DNA of 46,883 nt from Pseudomonadota bacterium (GTDB taxonomy: Bacteria; Pseudomonadota; Gammaproteobacteria; Burkholderiales; Rhodocyclaceae): NCBI GenBank assembly GCA_018240585.1, contig JAFEFM010000492.1, positions 1-46,883 of the forward strand, in the 5' to 3' direction. This document shows, in pieces, positions 37,486 through 46,883 of this stretch. The notes below the pieces were generated by a model. That model was given only the letters and a program-made list of their open reading frames with translations. It had not been told where the DNA came from and did not search any database. Each line of letters starts with the position of its first letter. Positions within the stretch are counted from its first letter, which is position 1. The translations under genes and the position numbers were made by a program.

Positions 37486-39354
37486 ATGGCCCTGCTGCAA
37501 ATCGCCGAACCCGGCATGTCCGCCGAGCCGCACAAGCACCGGCTCGCGGTGGGCATCGACCTGGGCACCACGAATTCGCTGGTCGCAACCGTACGCAACG
37601 GGATCGCCGTCTGCCTCGCCGACGAGACCGGCCGCACCATGCTTCCTTCCGTCGTGCGCTATCGCGCCGACTCCAGTATCGAAGTCGGGCACAAGGCCAT
37701 GGCGGCGCAGGCCACCGACGCGAAGAACACGATCGTCTCGGTCAAGCGCTTCATGGGTCGCGGGCTAAAGGATGTTGCGCACGTCGAGACGATGCCCTAC
37801 GACTTCGAGGACAGCCCCGGCATGGTGCGCCTGCGCACCGTGCAGGGCGTCAAGAGCCCGGTGGAAGTCTCGGCGGAGATCCTGCGCACCCTGCGCAAGC
37901 GCGCCGAGGCCAGCCTTGGCGGCGAACTCGTCGGCGCGGTGATCACCGTGCCGGCGTACTTCGACGATGCTCAACGCCAGGCGACCAAGGACGCGGCACG
38001 CCTTGCCGGCCTGCCGGTGCTGCGCCTGCTCAACGAGCCGACGGCGGCGGCGGTCGCCTATGGCCTGGACAACGCGGCAGAGGGTGTCTACGCGGTCTAT
38101 GACCTCGGTGGCGGCACCTTCGACCTCTCCATCCTGAAACTGTCGCGCGGCGTGTTCGAGGTGTTGTCGACCAACGGCGACGCGGCCCTCGGCGGTGACG
38201 ACTTCGATCATCGCCTGTTCTGCTGGATCCTCGACCGAGCCGGCGTTGCCCCACCGTCGCTGGAGGACGCGCGGCGGCTGCAGATGAAGGCGCGCGAGGC
38301 GAAGGAACTGCTCAGCGTCTGCGAGGAAGCGACGATCCACGTGCACCTGGGCTCCGGCGAGGAGGTCGACCTCGTCGTCACGCGTGACGAATTCGCCGAC
38401 ATGACGCGCCATCTGGTGCAGAAGACGCTCGGTCCGGTGCGCAAGGCGCTGCGGGATGCCGGCCTCGCGGCCGACGAGATCAAGGGCGTGGTGATGGTGG
38501 GGGGCGCGACGCGCATGCCGCACATCCAGCACGCCGTCGCCGAGTTCTTCGGCCAGGAGCCGTTGACCAACCTCGACCCGGACAAGGTCGTCGCGCTTGG
38601 CGCGGCGATGCAGGCCAACGTGCTCGCCGGCAACCGCAGGGACGAGGACGACTGGCTGCTGCTCGACGTGATTCCGCTGTCGCTGGGCCTCGAGACGATG
38701 GGCGGGCTGACCGAGAAGGTCATTCCCCGCAACTCCACGCTGCCAATCGCGCGCGCGCAGGAGTTCACCACCTTCAAGGACGGCCAGACCGCCATGGCTT
38801 TCCATGTGGTACAGGGTGAGCGCGAACTGGTGTCCGACTGTCGTTCGCTGGCCCGCTTCGAACTGCGCGGCATTCCACCCATGGTGGCAGGTGCGGCACG
38901 CATCCGTGTGAGTTTCCAGGTGGACGCCGACGGCCTGCTGTCGGTGTCGGCGCGCGAAATGTCGTCGGGTGTCGAGGCGAGCGTGCTGGTGAAGCCTTCC
39001 TATGGGCTCACCGATGACGAGATCGCCGGCATGCTCAAGTCCGGTGTCGATCATGCCGGCGACGACATGATGGCGCGCGCCTTGCGCGAGCAGCAGGTCG
39101 AAGGCGAGCGCGTCATCGAGGCCACCGAGCAGGCCATCGCGAAGGACGGGGCGCTGCTCTCCGCCGAGGAGCGGGCCGCGATCGAGCAGTCGATCGCGAC
39201 CCTGCGCGAACTGTGCAGGGGCAAGGATCACCGCGCGATCAAGAGCGGTATCGAAGCGCTTGCGCGCGCCACTGACGGTTTCGCCGCCCGGCGCATGGAC
39301 AACAGCATTCGCAGCGCGTTGGCCGGCCACAAGGTGGATGAATTCGAGGTCTGA
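37486..39354 (+). CDS. hscA: Hsp70-type chaperone HscA
   Basis: A 622-residue specialised Hsp70 (E. coli HscA 616) that uses ATP to drive cluster transfer from IscU. The N-terminus [10 protein letters not shown] and the ATPase signatures [28 protein letters not shown] and [14 protein letters not shown] are present, followed by the substrate-binding domain and lid. The start at 37486 matches the family although its ribosome site is weak, suggesting coupling to hscB 22 bases upstream. Confidence 0.97.
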   Translation: MALLQIAEPGMSAEPHKHRLAVGIDLGTTNSLVATVRNGIAVCLADETGRTMLPSVVRYRADSSIEVGHKAMAAQATDAKNTIVSVKRFMGRGLKDVAHVETMPYDFEDSPGMVRLRTVQGVKSPVEVSAEILRTLRKRAEASLGGELVGAVITVPAYFDDAQRQATKDAARLAGLPVLRLLNEPTAAAVAYGLDNAAEGVYAVYDLGGGTFDLSILKLSRGVFEVLSTNGDAALGGDDFDHRLFCWILDRAGVAPPSLEDARRLQMKAREAKELLSVCEEATIHVHLGSGEEVDLVVTRDEFADMTRHLVQKTLGPVRKALRDAGLAADEIKGVVMVGGATRMPHIQHAVAEFFGQEPLTNLDPDKVVALGAAMQANVLAGNRRDEDDWLLLDVIPLSLGLETMGGLTEKVIPRNSTLPIARAQEFTTFKDGQTAMAFHVVQGERELVSDCRSLARFELRGIPPMVAGAARIRVSFQVDADGLLSVSAREMSSGVEASVLVKPSYGLTDDEIAGMLKSGVDHAGDDMMARALREQQVEGERVIEATEQAIAKDGALLSAEERAAIEQSIATLRELCRGKDHRAIKSGIEALARATDGFAARRMDNSIRSALAGHKVDEFEV

Positions 39355-39379
39355 CCTCACAACCCGACCGAACAGAAAA

Positions 39380-39721
39380 ATGACCCAGATCATCGTCCTC
39401 CCCCACGTCGAGCTTTGCCCGGACGGCGCCGTCATCGAAGCCGAGGCCGGCAAGTCGGTGTGCGAGAGCCTGCTCGCCAGCGGCATCGACATCGAGCACG
39501 CTTGCGAGATGTCCTGCGCCTGCACCACCTGTCATGTCATCGTGCGCGAAGGCTTCGATACCCTCGAGCCTGCAGCGGACGAGGAGGAAGACCTCCTCGA
39601 CAAGGCCTGGGGTCTGGAACCGCAGTCGCGCCTGTCTTGCCAAGTTGCGGTCAGGGACGCTCCGCTGGTGATCGAGATTCCCCGCTACACGATCAACATG
39701 GCCCGGGAGGGCAAGCACTGA
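39380..39721 (+). CDS. fdx: Isc-type [2Fe-2S] ferredoxin
   Basis: A 113-residue adrenodoxin-like ferredoxin that supplies electrons for cluster assembly. Cluster ligands are Cys42, Cys48, Cys51 and Cys87 (CX5CX2C...C), with the extra Cys46 also known in Isc ferredoxins. The acidic stretch DEEEDLLDKAWG contributes the partner-binding surface. The stop shares one base with the iscX start (TGATG). Confidence 0.97.
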   Translation: MTQIIVLPHVELCPDGAVIEAEAGKSVCESLLASGIDIEHACEMSCACTTCHVIVREGFDTLEPAADEEEDLLDKAWGLEPQSRLSCQVAVRDAPLVIEIPRYTINMAREGKH

Positions 39722-39915
39722 TGAAGTGGACCGAAGTGCAGGAAATCGCCATCCAGCTCGCCGATGCCCACCCCGAGGTGGACCCGACGAGAGTGAATTT
39801 CGTCGATCTGATGAACTGGGTGCTGGCGTTGCCTGAATTCGACGACGACCCCAAGCATTGCGGCGAGCGCATCCTCGAAGGGATCCAGCAGGCCTGGATC
39901 GACGAGGTGGCTTGA
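39721..39915 (+). CDS. iscX: IscX (YfhJ), Fe-S assembly accessory protein
   Basis: A 64-residue acidic protein (E. coli 66) that binds IscS and ferrous iron and tunes assembly rate. MKWTEVQEIAIQLADAHP and the iron/IscS-binding region FDDDPKHCGERILEGIQQAW are typical. It begins on the last base of the fdx stop, so translation is coupled. It is the last gene of the isc operon; no clear terminator follows. Confidence 0.95.
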   Translation: MKWTEVQEIAIQLADAHPEVDPTRVNFVDLMNWVLALPEFDDDPKHCGERILEGIQQAWIDEVA

Positions 39916-39940
39916 GGGGTCCTTACTGCGGAGCGGGATG

Positions 39941-40447
39941 ATGAGCGAATCAACGGTGTTCGATTTCGATACACGGCGCATCGACGGCGCGCCAATGCCT
40001 TTGGCGGCTTTTCGCGGCAAGGTGCTGCTCATCGTGAACACCGCGAGCCATTGCGGTTTCACTCCGCAATATGCCGGACTCGAAGCCTTGCAGGAACGTT
40101 TCGCGGGGCGCGGCTTCAGCGTCATCGGCTTTCCGTGCAACCAGTTCGGCGCGCAGGAGCCGGGCAGTCCGGCGGAGATCCAGTCCTTTTGCCAGCGCAA
40201 CTACGGCGTCAGTTTTCCCTTGTCGGAGAAGGTCGAGGTCAATGGCGAGCATGCGCATCCGCTCTATCGTTACCTGACGAGCGCTGCACCTGGCGTGCTG
40301 GGCACCGAGGCTATCAAGTGGAACTTCACCAAGTTCCTCATCGATACGCAGGGAAGGGTGGTCAAGCGCTATGCCCCGACCACCACGCCCGAGGCGATTG
40401 CCGAAGACATCGAGACGGCCCTGCACGCTGCAACGCGCGTTCAGTAG
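39941..40447 (+). CDS. Glutathione peroxidase family thiol peroxidase
   Basis: A 168-residue GPx-fold protein with cysteine in place of selenocysteine. Peroxidatic Cys38 (NTASHCGFTPQY), Gln72 (FPCNQFGAQEPG), Trp127 and Asn128 (KWNFTKFLID) form the tetrad. Cys66 and Cys84 could resolve the sulfenate, so thioredoxin may be the real donor, as in many bacterial members. Of two adjacent ATGs, 39941 has the better spacing from GGAG. It is 25 bases after iscX and may be read from the isc transcript. Its end overlaps the convergent response regulator by seven bases. Confidence 0.93.
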   Translation: MSESTVFDFDTRRIDGAPMPLAAFRGKVLLIVNTASHCGFTPQYAGLEALQERFAGRGFSVIGFPCNQFGAQEPGSPAEIQSFCQRNYGVSFPLSEKVEVNGEHAHPLYRYLTSAAPGVLGTEAIKWNFTKFLIDTQGRVVKRYAPTTTPEAIAEDIETALHAATRVQ

Positions 40448-40899
40448 GCGCCACCAGCCTGCGCGTGGACGGTTTCGTTGAGAGTCAACCAGTATTGGCC
40501 GATCAACTGTACCGCTTGCAGGAAACGCTCGTAATCCACCGGCTTGCGGATGTAGCTGTTCGCGCCCAGACGTAGCGACTGCTGCACATCGAGATCTTCG
40601 CGCGAGGTGGTAAGCACCACCACCGGCAGCAGCGCGGTGCGTTCGTCGGCGCGAATGCGCCGCAGCACCTCCAGCCCGTCCATCCGGGGCAGTTTCAGGT
40701 CGAGCAGCACGACTGCCGGCAGGTCGCAAGGGTCACGCCCGACATGCCCGCCCGTCCCGAAAAGGTAATCGAGCGCCTCGATGCCGTCGTGCGCCACCAC
40801 CATCGGGTTCTTCACCCCTGCCTTGCCGAAGGCGCGCAAAGTCAGGGTTTCGTCGTCAGGATTGTCCTCGACGATGAGGACCGGCCGGTCGTTCGGCAT
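40441..40899 (-). CDS. Single-domain response regulator (CheY/Rcp1-like)
   Basis: A 152-residue receiver domain without an output domain. Acidic pocket Glu11-Asp12, phospho-acceptor Asp67 (VLLDLKLPRMDG), Thr97 and Lys119 (IRKP) are intact. The extended loop (GTGGHVGRDPCDLP) and C-terminal helix are typical of Rcp1-like regulators that pair with phytochrome-type or hybrid kinases. No histidine kinase is in the window, so its partner is unknown. GGGAGAAG precedes the ATG. Confidence 0.92.
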   Translation of the reverse strand: MPNDRPVLIVEDNPDDETLTLRAFGKAGVKNPMVVAHDGIEALDYLFGTGGHVGRDPCDLPAVVLLDLKLPRMDGLEVLRRIRADERTALLPVVVLTTSREDLDVQQSLRLGANSYIRKPVDYERFLQAVQLIGQYWLTLNETVHAQAGGAY

Positions 40900-40943
40900 C
40901 TCGCTTCTCCCCCGTGGCGGCAGAGTGTGGTACGCCGCGATTC

Positions 40944-40971
40944 AGTTTAGCCCTTGCCGCGGCGAGGTGAA
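40944..40971 (-). promoter_or_regulatory. Possible promoter of the response regulator
   Basis: On the minus strand, TTCACC (40971-40966), 16 bases, TAAACT (40949-40944), about 45 bases before the start codon. It would separate this gene from prmB upstream. Confidence 0.4.
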
Positions 40972-40982
40972 GCGATCCCGGC

Positions 40983-41951
40983 TCAGCGCTTGCCGCCGGG
41001 CAGGTCTTCACGGCGGAGCACGAAGACCATGTCGTCGCCTCCGCGCGTCGACAACCAGTTGAACGGCAGGTCGGGGAAGGCGTTTTCGACGAGCGCCCGG
41101 TTGTGTCCGACCTCCACCGCAAGTATGCCATTTGCATTAAGATGGCGCACCCCCTCGGCGATCAGCCGCCGCACGATGTCGAGCCCGTCGTCACCGGCAG
41201 CGAGCGCAAGCTGCGGCTCGTGGTGATATTCGGTCGGCAGCGTATCCATCGCCTGGGCGGTGACATAGGGCGGATTGCTGAGGATCAGGTCGAAGCGGCG
41301 ATCACCAAGCGCGTCGAACACGTCGCTCCGGACGAGCTCGATGCGGTCCTCGAGGCCGTAGTCGGCGACGTTCTGGCGCGCCACGTCGAGGGCGTCCTCC
41401 GACAGATCGACGGCGGTGATGTCGGCGTTCGGAAACGCGTGCGCCATGAGGATCGCCAGGCAGCCCGAGCCGGTGCACAGGTCGAGGGCGGAACCGATCT
41501 CATCGGGATCCTCCACCAGCGGAGCAAGTCCGTCTTCCAGCAATTCGGCGAAGAAGGAGCGCGGCACGATGACACGCTCGTCGACGGCAAAGCGGAAATC
41601 GCCCAGCCAGGCCTCGCCGAGCAGATAGGCGGTGGGGACGCGATCGACCGCGCGCCGCTCGATGGCTTCGAGCAGCGGGCCGCGCTCATCGGCGGGAATG
41701 CAGGCATCGAGGAAGGGTTCGAGGCGGTGGAGCGGTAGGGCGAGTGAGCCCAGGATCAGCCACACCGCCTCGTCGTAGGTGTCTGAGGCGCCATGGCCGC
41801 AGAAGATGTGAGCGCGATTGAATCGGGTCACCGCATAGCGCAGCCAGTCCCGCACGGTGACGAGCTCCGCCAGGGGGCCGTGCTCGTGCTCGTGTTCCAG
41901 ATCGTGCCCGGCCTCGATCTCGTCGTCGTGCTGATGGGGTGCGTCGTTCAT
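40983..41951 (-). CDS. prmB: 50S ribosomal protein uL3 glutamine methyltransferase PrmB
   Basis: A 322-residue methyltransferase modifying the glutamine side chain of ribosomal protein L3. SAM motif I (ALDLCTGSGCLAIL) and the catalytic NPPY (ILSNPPYVTAQAM) are present, as is the family N-terminal region (FNRAHIFCGHGASDTYDEA). The first ~28 residues are a His/Glu/Asp-rich leader (HEHEHGP) not found in E. coli PrmB; it could bind metal or be a variable extension. It follows dapE after 82 bases, a spacer that holds a weak 7-bp GGCGGCG/CGCCGCC hairpin (41972-41992). Confidence 0.93.
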   Translation of the reverse strand: MNDAPHQHDDEIEAGHDLEHEHEHGPLAELVTVRDWLRYAVTRFNRAHIFCGHGASDTYDEAVWLILGSLALPLHRLEPFLDACIPADERGPLLEAIERRAVDRVPTAYLLGEAWLGDFRFAVDERVIVPRSFFAELLEDGLAPLVEDPDEIGSALDLCTGSGCLAILMAHAFPNADITAVDLSEDALDVARQNVADYGLEDRIELVRSDVFDALGDRRFDLILSNPPYVTAQAMDTLPTEYHHEPQLALAAGDDGLDIVRRLIAEGVRHLNANGILAVEVGHNRALVENAFPDLPFNWLSTRGGDDMVFVLRREDLPGGKR

Positions 41952-42033
41952 GGTGTCGTTCCCGTGGTGCGGGCGGCGGAGTCATCGCCGCCTGCCGATG
42001 ATGGCTTTGAAGGCGGATGAGGCGGGGAGTTGT

Positions 42034-43212
<1,179 letters not shown>

Positions 43213-44397
43213 TCAGCGTCCGGCATCCTTGTCCAGCGTCAGAGTCAGTTCGGCAAAGGAGGGGCCGGCATCATCGTGGCCAGCAAAACTGATCAACGAG
43301 CTGTTCGTCGCGGGATCAAGCTTGTGGCCTTCGTCGTTGAACTTGGCGTTGTTGATGAGCCATTCCAGGTTGGTGGGCGAATCGGCGTTGGCCAGTGCCT
43401 CTTCCAGCGCAATCACCTTCTCGTGGTAGAGGCGGAACAGATCCTGCTCGAAGGTCTGCGAGCCGGGCGCCAGGCTTTGCTCCATCGCCTCCTTGATCTC
43501 GTTGATGTTGCCACGCTCGATGAGTTCGGCGACGTGGCGGGTGTTGAGCATGATCTCCACCGCCGGTGCGCGCTTGTTGTCGGGTTTGCGCACCAGGCGC
43601 TGCGACACGATGCAGCGCAGGGCGACCGCGAGATCAAGATAGAGCAGTTGGCGGTTCTCGAGCGGAAAGAAGTTGATGATGCGGTTCAGCGCGTGATAGG
43701 CGTTGTTGGCATGCAGCGTTGCCAGGCACAGATGGCCGGTTTGCGAGTAGGACAGCGCTGCCTGCATCGTCTCGCGATCACGGATCTCGCCGATGAGGAT
43801 GCAGTCAGGCGCCTGCCGCATCGCGTTGCGCAAGGCTTCTTCCCAGCTCAGCGTGTCGATGCCGACCTCGCGCTGGTTGACCACCGACTTGCGGTGCTGG
43901 AAGAGGTATTCGATCGGATCCTCGACCGTCAGGATATGCCCCGAGCGATTACGGTTGCGGTGATCCAGCATCGATGCGAGGGTCGTCGACTTGCCCGAGC
44001 CGGTTGCCCCGACGACCATGATCAGGCCGCGCTTTTCCAGAACCAGTTCGGACAGGATCCGCGGAAGGCCGAGTTGCTCGACGGTCGGGATCTCGCTCTG
44101 GATGAAGCGCACCACGACGGCCATCGAGTTGCGCTGCCAGAAGACGTTGACGCGGAAATTGCCCAGATCGCGCCGGCCAAAGGAAAGGTTGAGCTCCCGA
44201 TCGTGCTGGAAGCGCTCCATCTGCTCCGGTGTGACCGCCTCCGCAACCATGCGCTGGACCATGCCGGGGTCCATGACCTGCTGGTTGATCGGCATAGTGT
44301 GCCCCTGGATCTTGATGTGGATCGGGGCGCCGGCGGTGACGAAGAGATCGGAGGCCTGCTTGTCGGCCATGAGCTGGAACAGGCTGTCGAAGATCAT
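43213..44397 (-). CDS. pilU: Type IV pilus retraction ATPase, PilT/PilU family
   Basis: A 394-residue hexameric ATPase of the PilT/PilU group; the sequence favours PilU, an accessory to PilT in retraction. Walker A GATGSGKST is at residues 130-138, the Asp/His boxes fall in ILTVEDPIEYLF and ATLHANNAYHAL, and Walker B is CILIGEIRD. The ~35-residue extension past the PilT end is typical of PilU. AAGGAG lies 10 bases before the ATG. No other pilus gene is in the window; it sits between dapD and dapE on the same strand. Confidence 0.9.
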   Translation of the reverse strand: MIFDSLFQLMADKQASDLFVTAGAPIHIKIQGHTMPINQQVMDPGMVQRMVAEAVTPEQMERFQHDRELNLSFGRRDLGNFRVNVFWQRNSMAVVVRFIQSEIPTVEQLGLPRILSELVLEKRGLIMVVGATGSGKSTTLASMLDHRNRNRSGHILTVEDPIEYLFQHRKSVVNQREVGIDTLSWEEALRNAMRQAPDCILIGEIRDRETMQAALSYSQTGHLCLATLHANNAYHALNRIINFFPLENRQLLYLDLAVALRCIVSQRLVRKPDNKRAPAVEIMLNTRHVAELIERGNINEIKEAMEQSLAPGSQTFEQDLFRLYHEKVIALEEALANADSPTNLEWLINNAKFNDEGHKLDPATNSSLISFAGHDDAGPSFAELTLTLDKDAGR

Positions 44398-44502
44398 TCG
44401 AGACAGACTCCTTGACCGTGGGCGGGATGGCCGGAAGACGCGAGGCGAGCGCGACGGCCGCCGCTCGAGGCGAGGCCGCGACCGTCTCGCCGCATGCAGG
44501 GA

Positions 44503-45324
44503 TCAGGCGCCGCGCAGCAACTCGTTGATGCCCGTCTTGGCGCGCGTCTGCGCGTCGACCTTCTTCACGATCACCGCGCAATACAGGCTGTACTTGCCGT
44601 CGGCCGAGGGCAGGCTGCCCGGCACCACCACGGCACCGGCGGGCACGCGGCCGTAGGTCACTTCACCGGTCTCGCGATCGTAGATCTTGGTGCTCATGCC
44701 GATATACACGCCCATCGACAGCACGGCGTTCTCCTCGATGATCACGCCCTCGACCACTTCCGAGCGGGCGCCGACGAAAACGTTGTCCTCGATGATCACC
44801 GGACCGGCCTGCACCGGCTCCAGCACGCCGCCGATGCCGACACCGCCGGACAGATGCACGTTCTTGCCGATCTGCGCGCAGGAGCCGACCGTCGCCCAGG
44901 TGTCGACCATCGATCCTTCATCCACATAGGCGCCGATATTCACGTACGAGGGCATCAGCACCACGTTCTTGCCGATGAAGCTGCCCTTGCGTGCCGTGGC
45001 GGGCGGTACCACGCGGAAGCCGCCGGCGCGGAACTGCTCCGGAGTGTAGTCGGCGAACTTGGTTGCGACCTTGTCGTAGAAGTTGAGGCCCCCGGCCTGC
45101 ACCACCTCGTTGTCGCGCAGGCGGAAGGAGATCAGCACCGCCTTCTTGATCCATTGATTCACCACCCACTGGCCATCCTTCTTCTCGGCCACGCGCAGCG
45201 TGCCAGCGTCAAGGCCGGCGATGACCTGTTCCACCGCGTCGCGGATTTCGGCCGGAGCGGAGGTGGGCGACAGGCTGGCGCGATTCTCGAAGGCGTCGTC
45301 GATGATGCTTTGCAGAGCGTGCAT
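44503..45324 (-). CDS. dapD: Tetrahydrodipicolinate N-succinyltransferase
   Basis: A 273-residue left-handed beta-helix acyltransferase (E. coli DapD 274) adding succinyl from succinyl-CoA to tetrahydrodipicolinate. Hexapeptide repeats run from about residue 110 to 230 ([20 protein letters not shown]). The start at 45324 fits [15 protein letters not shown]; the longer frame to 45384 overlaps dapC. It follows dapC by 11 bases. Confidence 0.96.
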   Translation of the reverse strand: MHALQSIIDDAFENRASLSPTSAPAEIRDAVEQVIAGLDAGTLRVAEKKDGQWVVNQWIKKAVLISFRLRDNEVVQAGGLNFYDKVATKFADYTPEQFRAGGFRVVPPATARKGSFIGKNVVLMPSYVNIGAYVDEGSMVDTWATVGSCAQIGKNVHLSGGVGIGGVLEPVQAGPVIIEDNVFVGARSEVVEGVIIEENAVLSMGVYIGMSTKIYDRETGEVTYGRVPAGAVVVPGSLPSADGKYSLYCAVIVKKVDAQTRAKTGINELLRGA

Positions 45325-45335
45325 GGAAAGGTCTC

Positions 45336-46535
45336 TCAGAGTTTTTGACAGAAAGCGATCAGGCGCTCGGTCGCTTCCACGCATTCGTGCGTGTCGGCCA
45401 CCAGCGCGATGCGGATGAAGCCGGCGCCAGGGTTGATGCCGTGCGCTTCGCGGGCGAGGAAACTGCCCGGCAGGACCGTCACATTATATTCAGCCAGCAG
45501 TCGGCGGGCGAACTCGGTGTCCGTCATTCCCTGCGGCACGCCGGCCCACAGGTAGAAGCCCGCATCCGGCACGTCCGTGGCCAGCCACGGCTTGAGCATG
45601 GGCGTGATGCGCGCGAATTTATCGCGATAGAGGCGGCGGTTCTCGTCGACATGTTCCTCGTCATTCCAGGCGGCGACCGACGCGGCCTGTACCGCCGGAT
45701 TCATGGCGCAGCCGTGATACGTGCGGTAGCGCAGGAAACCGGCGAGAATCCTGGCGTCGCCGGCGACGAATCCTGAGCGCATGCCCGGAACGTTCGAACG
45801 CTTGGACAGGCTCGAGAACATGACGACATTGCGGAAATCGGTACGCCCCAGGCGCCATGCTGCTTCCAGACCGCCAATGGGCCGGGCGTCGTCGTCGAAG
45901 TAGATCTCCGAATAACATTCGTCCGCGGCGATCACGAAGCCATAGCGGTCGGACAGCGTGAACAGGCGCTCCCACTCCGCGAGGCCCAGCACGCGGCCGG
46001 TGGGGTTGCCCGGCGAGCACACGTAGATCAGTTGGACGTCACGCCAGGTGGCATCGTCGATCGAGTCGAAGTCGTAGGCGAAGCCGTCGCCGGGCAGGGT
46101 ATTCAGGAACACCGGCTCGGCACCGGCCAGCAAGGCCGCGCCTTCGTAGATCTGATAGAAGGGATTGGGGCTCACCACCTTGGCGTTGGGACGGCTACCA
46201 TCGACCACGCACTGTGCGAACGCGAACAGGGCTTCGCGCGAACCATTCACCGGTATCACCTGGGTCGCCGGATCGACCACAGGCAGCCCGTAGCGGCGCT
46301 GCAGCCAGTGCGCGATGGCACCGCGCAGCGCATCGCTGCCGAGGGTCGTGGGGTAGGTGGCGAGGCCGCCGAGATTGTCTGCCAGCGTCTGGCGGATGAA
46401 GCCGGGCGTCGGATGCTGCGGCTCGCCGATCGCAAGACGGATCGGCTTGTGGGCCGCCGACGGCGTGACGCCGTCGAACAGGGCGCGCAGCTTCTCGAAC
46501 GGGTAGGGCTGGAGGCGGTCGAGGTTCGGATTCAC
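45336..46535 (-). CDS. dapC: Succinyldiaminopimelate transaminase
   Basis: A 399-residue class I PLP aminotransferase. Placement 11 bases before dapD supports the DapC role: amino transfer to N-succinyl-2-amino-6-ketopimelate. The PLP lysine lies in [16 protein letters not shown] (near residue 245) and the cofactor-binding stretch is NPTGRV with DECYSEIYF. It is the first gene of the dapC-dapD-pilU-dapE group and is divergent from smc across 140 bases that must hold both promoters. Confidence 0.94.
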   Translation of the reverse strand: MNPNLDRLQPYPFEKLRALFDGVTPSAAHKPIRLAIGEPQHPTPGFIRQTLADNLGGLATYPTTLGSDALRGAIAHWLQRRYGLPVVDPATQVIPVNGSREALFAFAQCVVDGSRPNAKVVSPNPFYQIYEGAALLAGAEPVFLNTLPGDGFAYDFDSIDDATWRDVQLIYVCSPGNPTGRVLGLAEWERLFTLSDRYGFVIAADECYSEIYFDDDARPIGGLEAAWRLGRTDFRNVVMFSSLSKRSNVPGMRSGFVAGDARILAGFLRYRTYHGCAMNPAVQAASVAAWNDEEHVDENRRLYRDKFARITPMLKPWLATDVPDAGFYLWAGVPQGMTDTEFARRLLAEYNVTVLPGSFLAREAHGINPGAGFIRIALVADTHECVEATERLIAFCQKL

Positions 46536-46675
46536 TTTGGAACAATTTCCGCCCGTGGGTATGGACGGGCGCGGCAGTGGGGAGGGCCGTCGATGTTATC
46601 ATGGCGCGCCCCGCTGGCGCCCGACGCGCCTGCAGCTTGTCCCTTGCCCCGCAGAACGCTCCGTTCCTCCCAGAA

Positions 46676-46883
46676 GTGCGCCTTTCCAAGCTAAAACTCG
46701 CCGGCTTCAAGACATTCGTCGACCCGACGACCGTGCTTACGCCGGGCAACCTCGTCGGCGTTGTGGGACCGAACGGCTGCGGCAAGTCCAACATCATCGA
46801 CGCGGTGCGCTGGGTGCTGGGCGAAACACGGGCTTCGGCCCTGCGCGGCGAGTCGATGCAGGACGTGATCTTCAACGGCTCTA
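46676..46883 (+). CDS. smc: Chromosome segregation protein SMC, N-terminus only
   Basis: The first 69 codons of SMC, cut by the window end. With a GTG start at 46676 the translation is [17 protein letters not shown], followed by Walker A GPNGCGKS and the conserved [14 protein letters not shown] is the coiled-coil ATPase of condensin that organises and segregates the chromosome. No ATG fits, and the ribosome site before the GTG is poor, hinting at low or leader-controlled translation. Confidence 0.93.
   Translation, partial: MRLSKLKLAGFKTFVDPTTVLTPGNLVGVVGPNGCGKSNIIDAVRWVLGETRASALRGESMQDVIFNGS

Noticed and set aside
44398..44502. Direct repeat CGAGGCGAG in the pilU-dapD spacer as a regulatory site
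   Set aside because: Two copies of a 9-mer in very GC-rich sequence are easily due to chance and match no known operator.

Overview
The window is a GC-rich, densely packed stretch of bacterial chromosome carrying core housekeeping genes. Gene content and order point to a betaproteobacterium, most likely Rhodocyclales (Thauera/Azoarcus-like). Evidence for this: a tig-clpP-clpX-lon-hupB-tRNA-Val block, a phasin, a lexA-imuA-imuB cassette, trmJ-cysE-iscR followed by two cysteine desulfurases, and smc divergent from a dapC-dapD-dapE cluster. The genus is inference; no rRNA or marker comparison was possible. I found no insertion sequence, prophage, integrase, CRISPR array or codon-use island.

Layout. 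1-2868 (minus): prkA and the truncated yeaH, a serine-kinase stress operon. 3220-9499 (plus): trigger factor, ClpP, ClpX, Lon and HU, i.e. protein folding and quality control, with a sigma32-type promoter before lon and a near-consensus sigma70 promoter before hupB. 9541-10742: tRNA-Val(TAC), a phasin, and two identical tRNA-Val(CAC) genes ended by a strong terminator. 10878-13198 (plus): a MaoC-type dehydratase and an M61 peptidase. 13199-18077 (minus): lexA-imuA-imuB, then a four-helix membrane protein and a MATE exporter translationally coupled to it; a perfect LexA box precedes lexA. 18163-24297: an alcohol dehydrogenase, bcp-slyD, an orphan double-ATPase ABC protein and mltD. 24378-27141: gloB divergent from a YafS-like methyltransferase, rnhA and dnaQ, an order shared with E. 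coli. 27148-31368 (minus): suhB, mutS and a spermidine-synthase-like gene. 31478-39915 (plus): trmJ, cysE and the complete isc operon (iscR, second desulfurase, iscS, iscU, iscA, hscB, hscA, fdx, iscX). 39941-46535: glutathione peroxidase (plus), then on minus a single-domain response regulator, prmB, dapE, pilU, dapD and dapC. 46676 onward (plus): the start of smc.

How the parts work together. The isc operon is a full Fe-S assembly line under an IscR-repressed promoter whose -35 and -10 elements each lie in a Type 1 IscR site. CysE just upstream feeds cysteine synthesis, the sulfur source for IscS. dapC, dapD and dapE are three steps of the succinylase branch of lysine/meso-diaminopimelate synthesis. 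LexA, ImuA and ImuB form the SOS mutagenesis cassette, but the usual partner dnaE2 is not next to them.

The window is mostly ordinary core genome. The points most worth following up are the possible extension of the SOS operon into an exporter pair, the structured tig leader, the tandem desulfurases, and a recurrent GCTAGAATCC promoter element that also occurs inside suhB, antisense to it.
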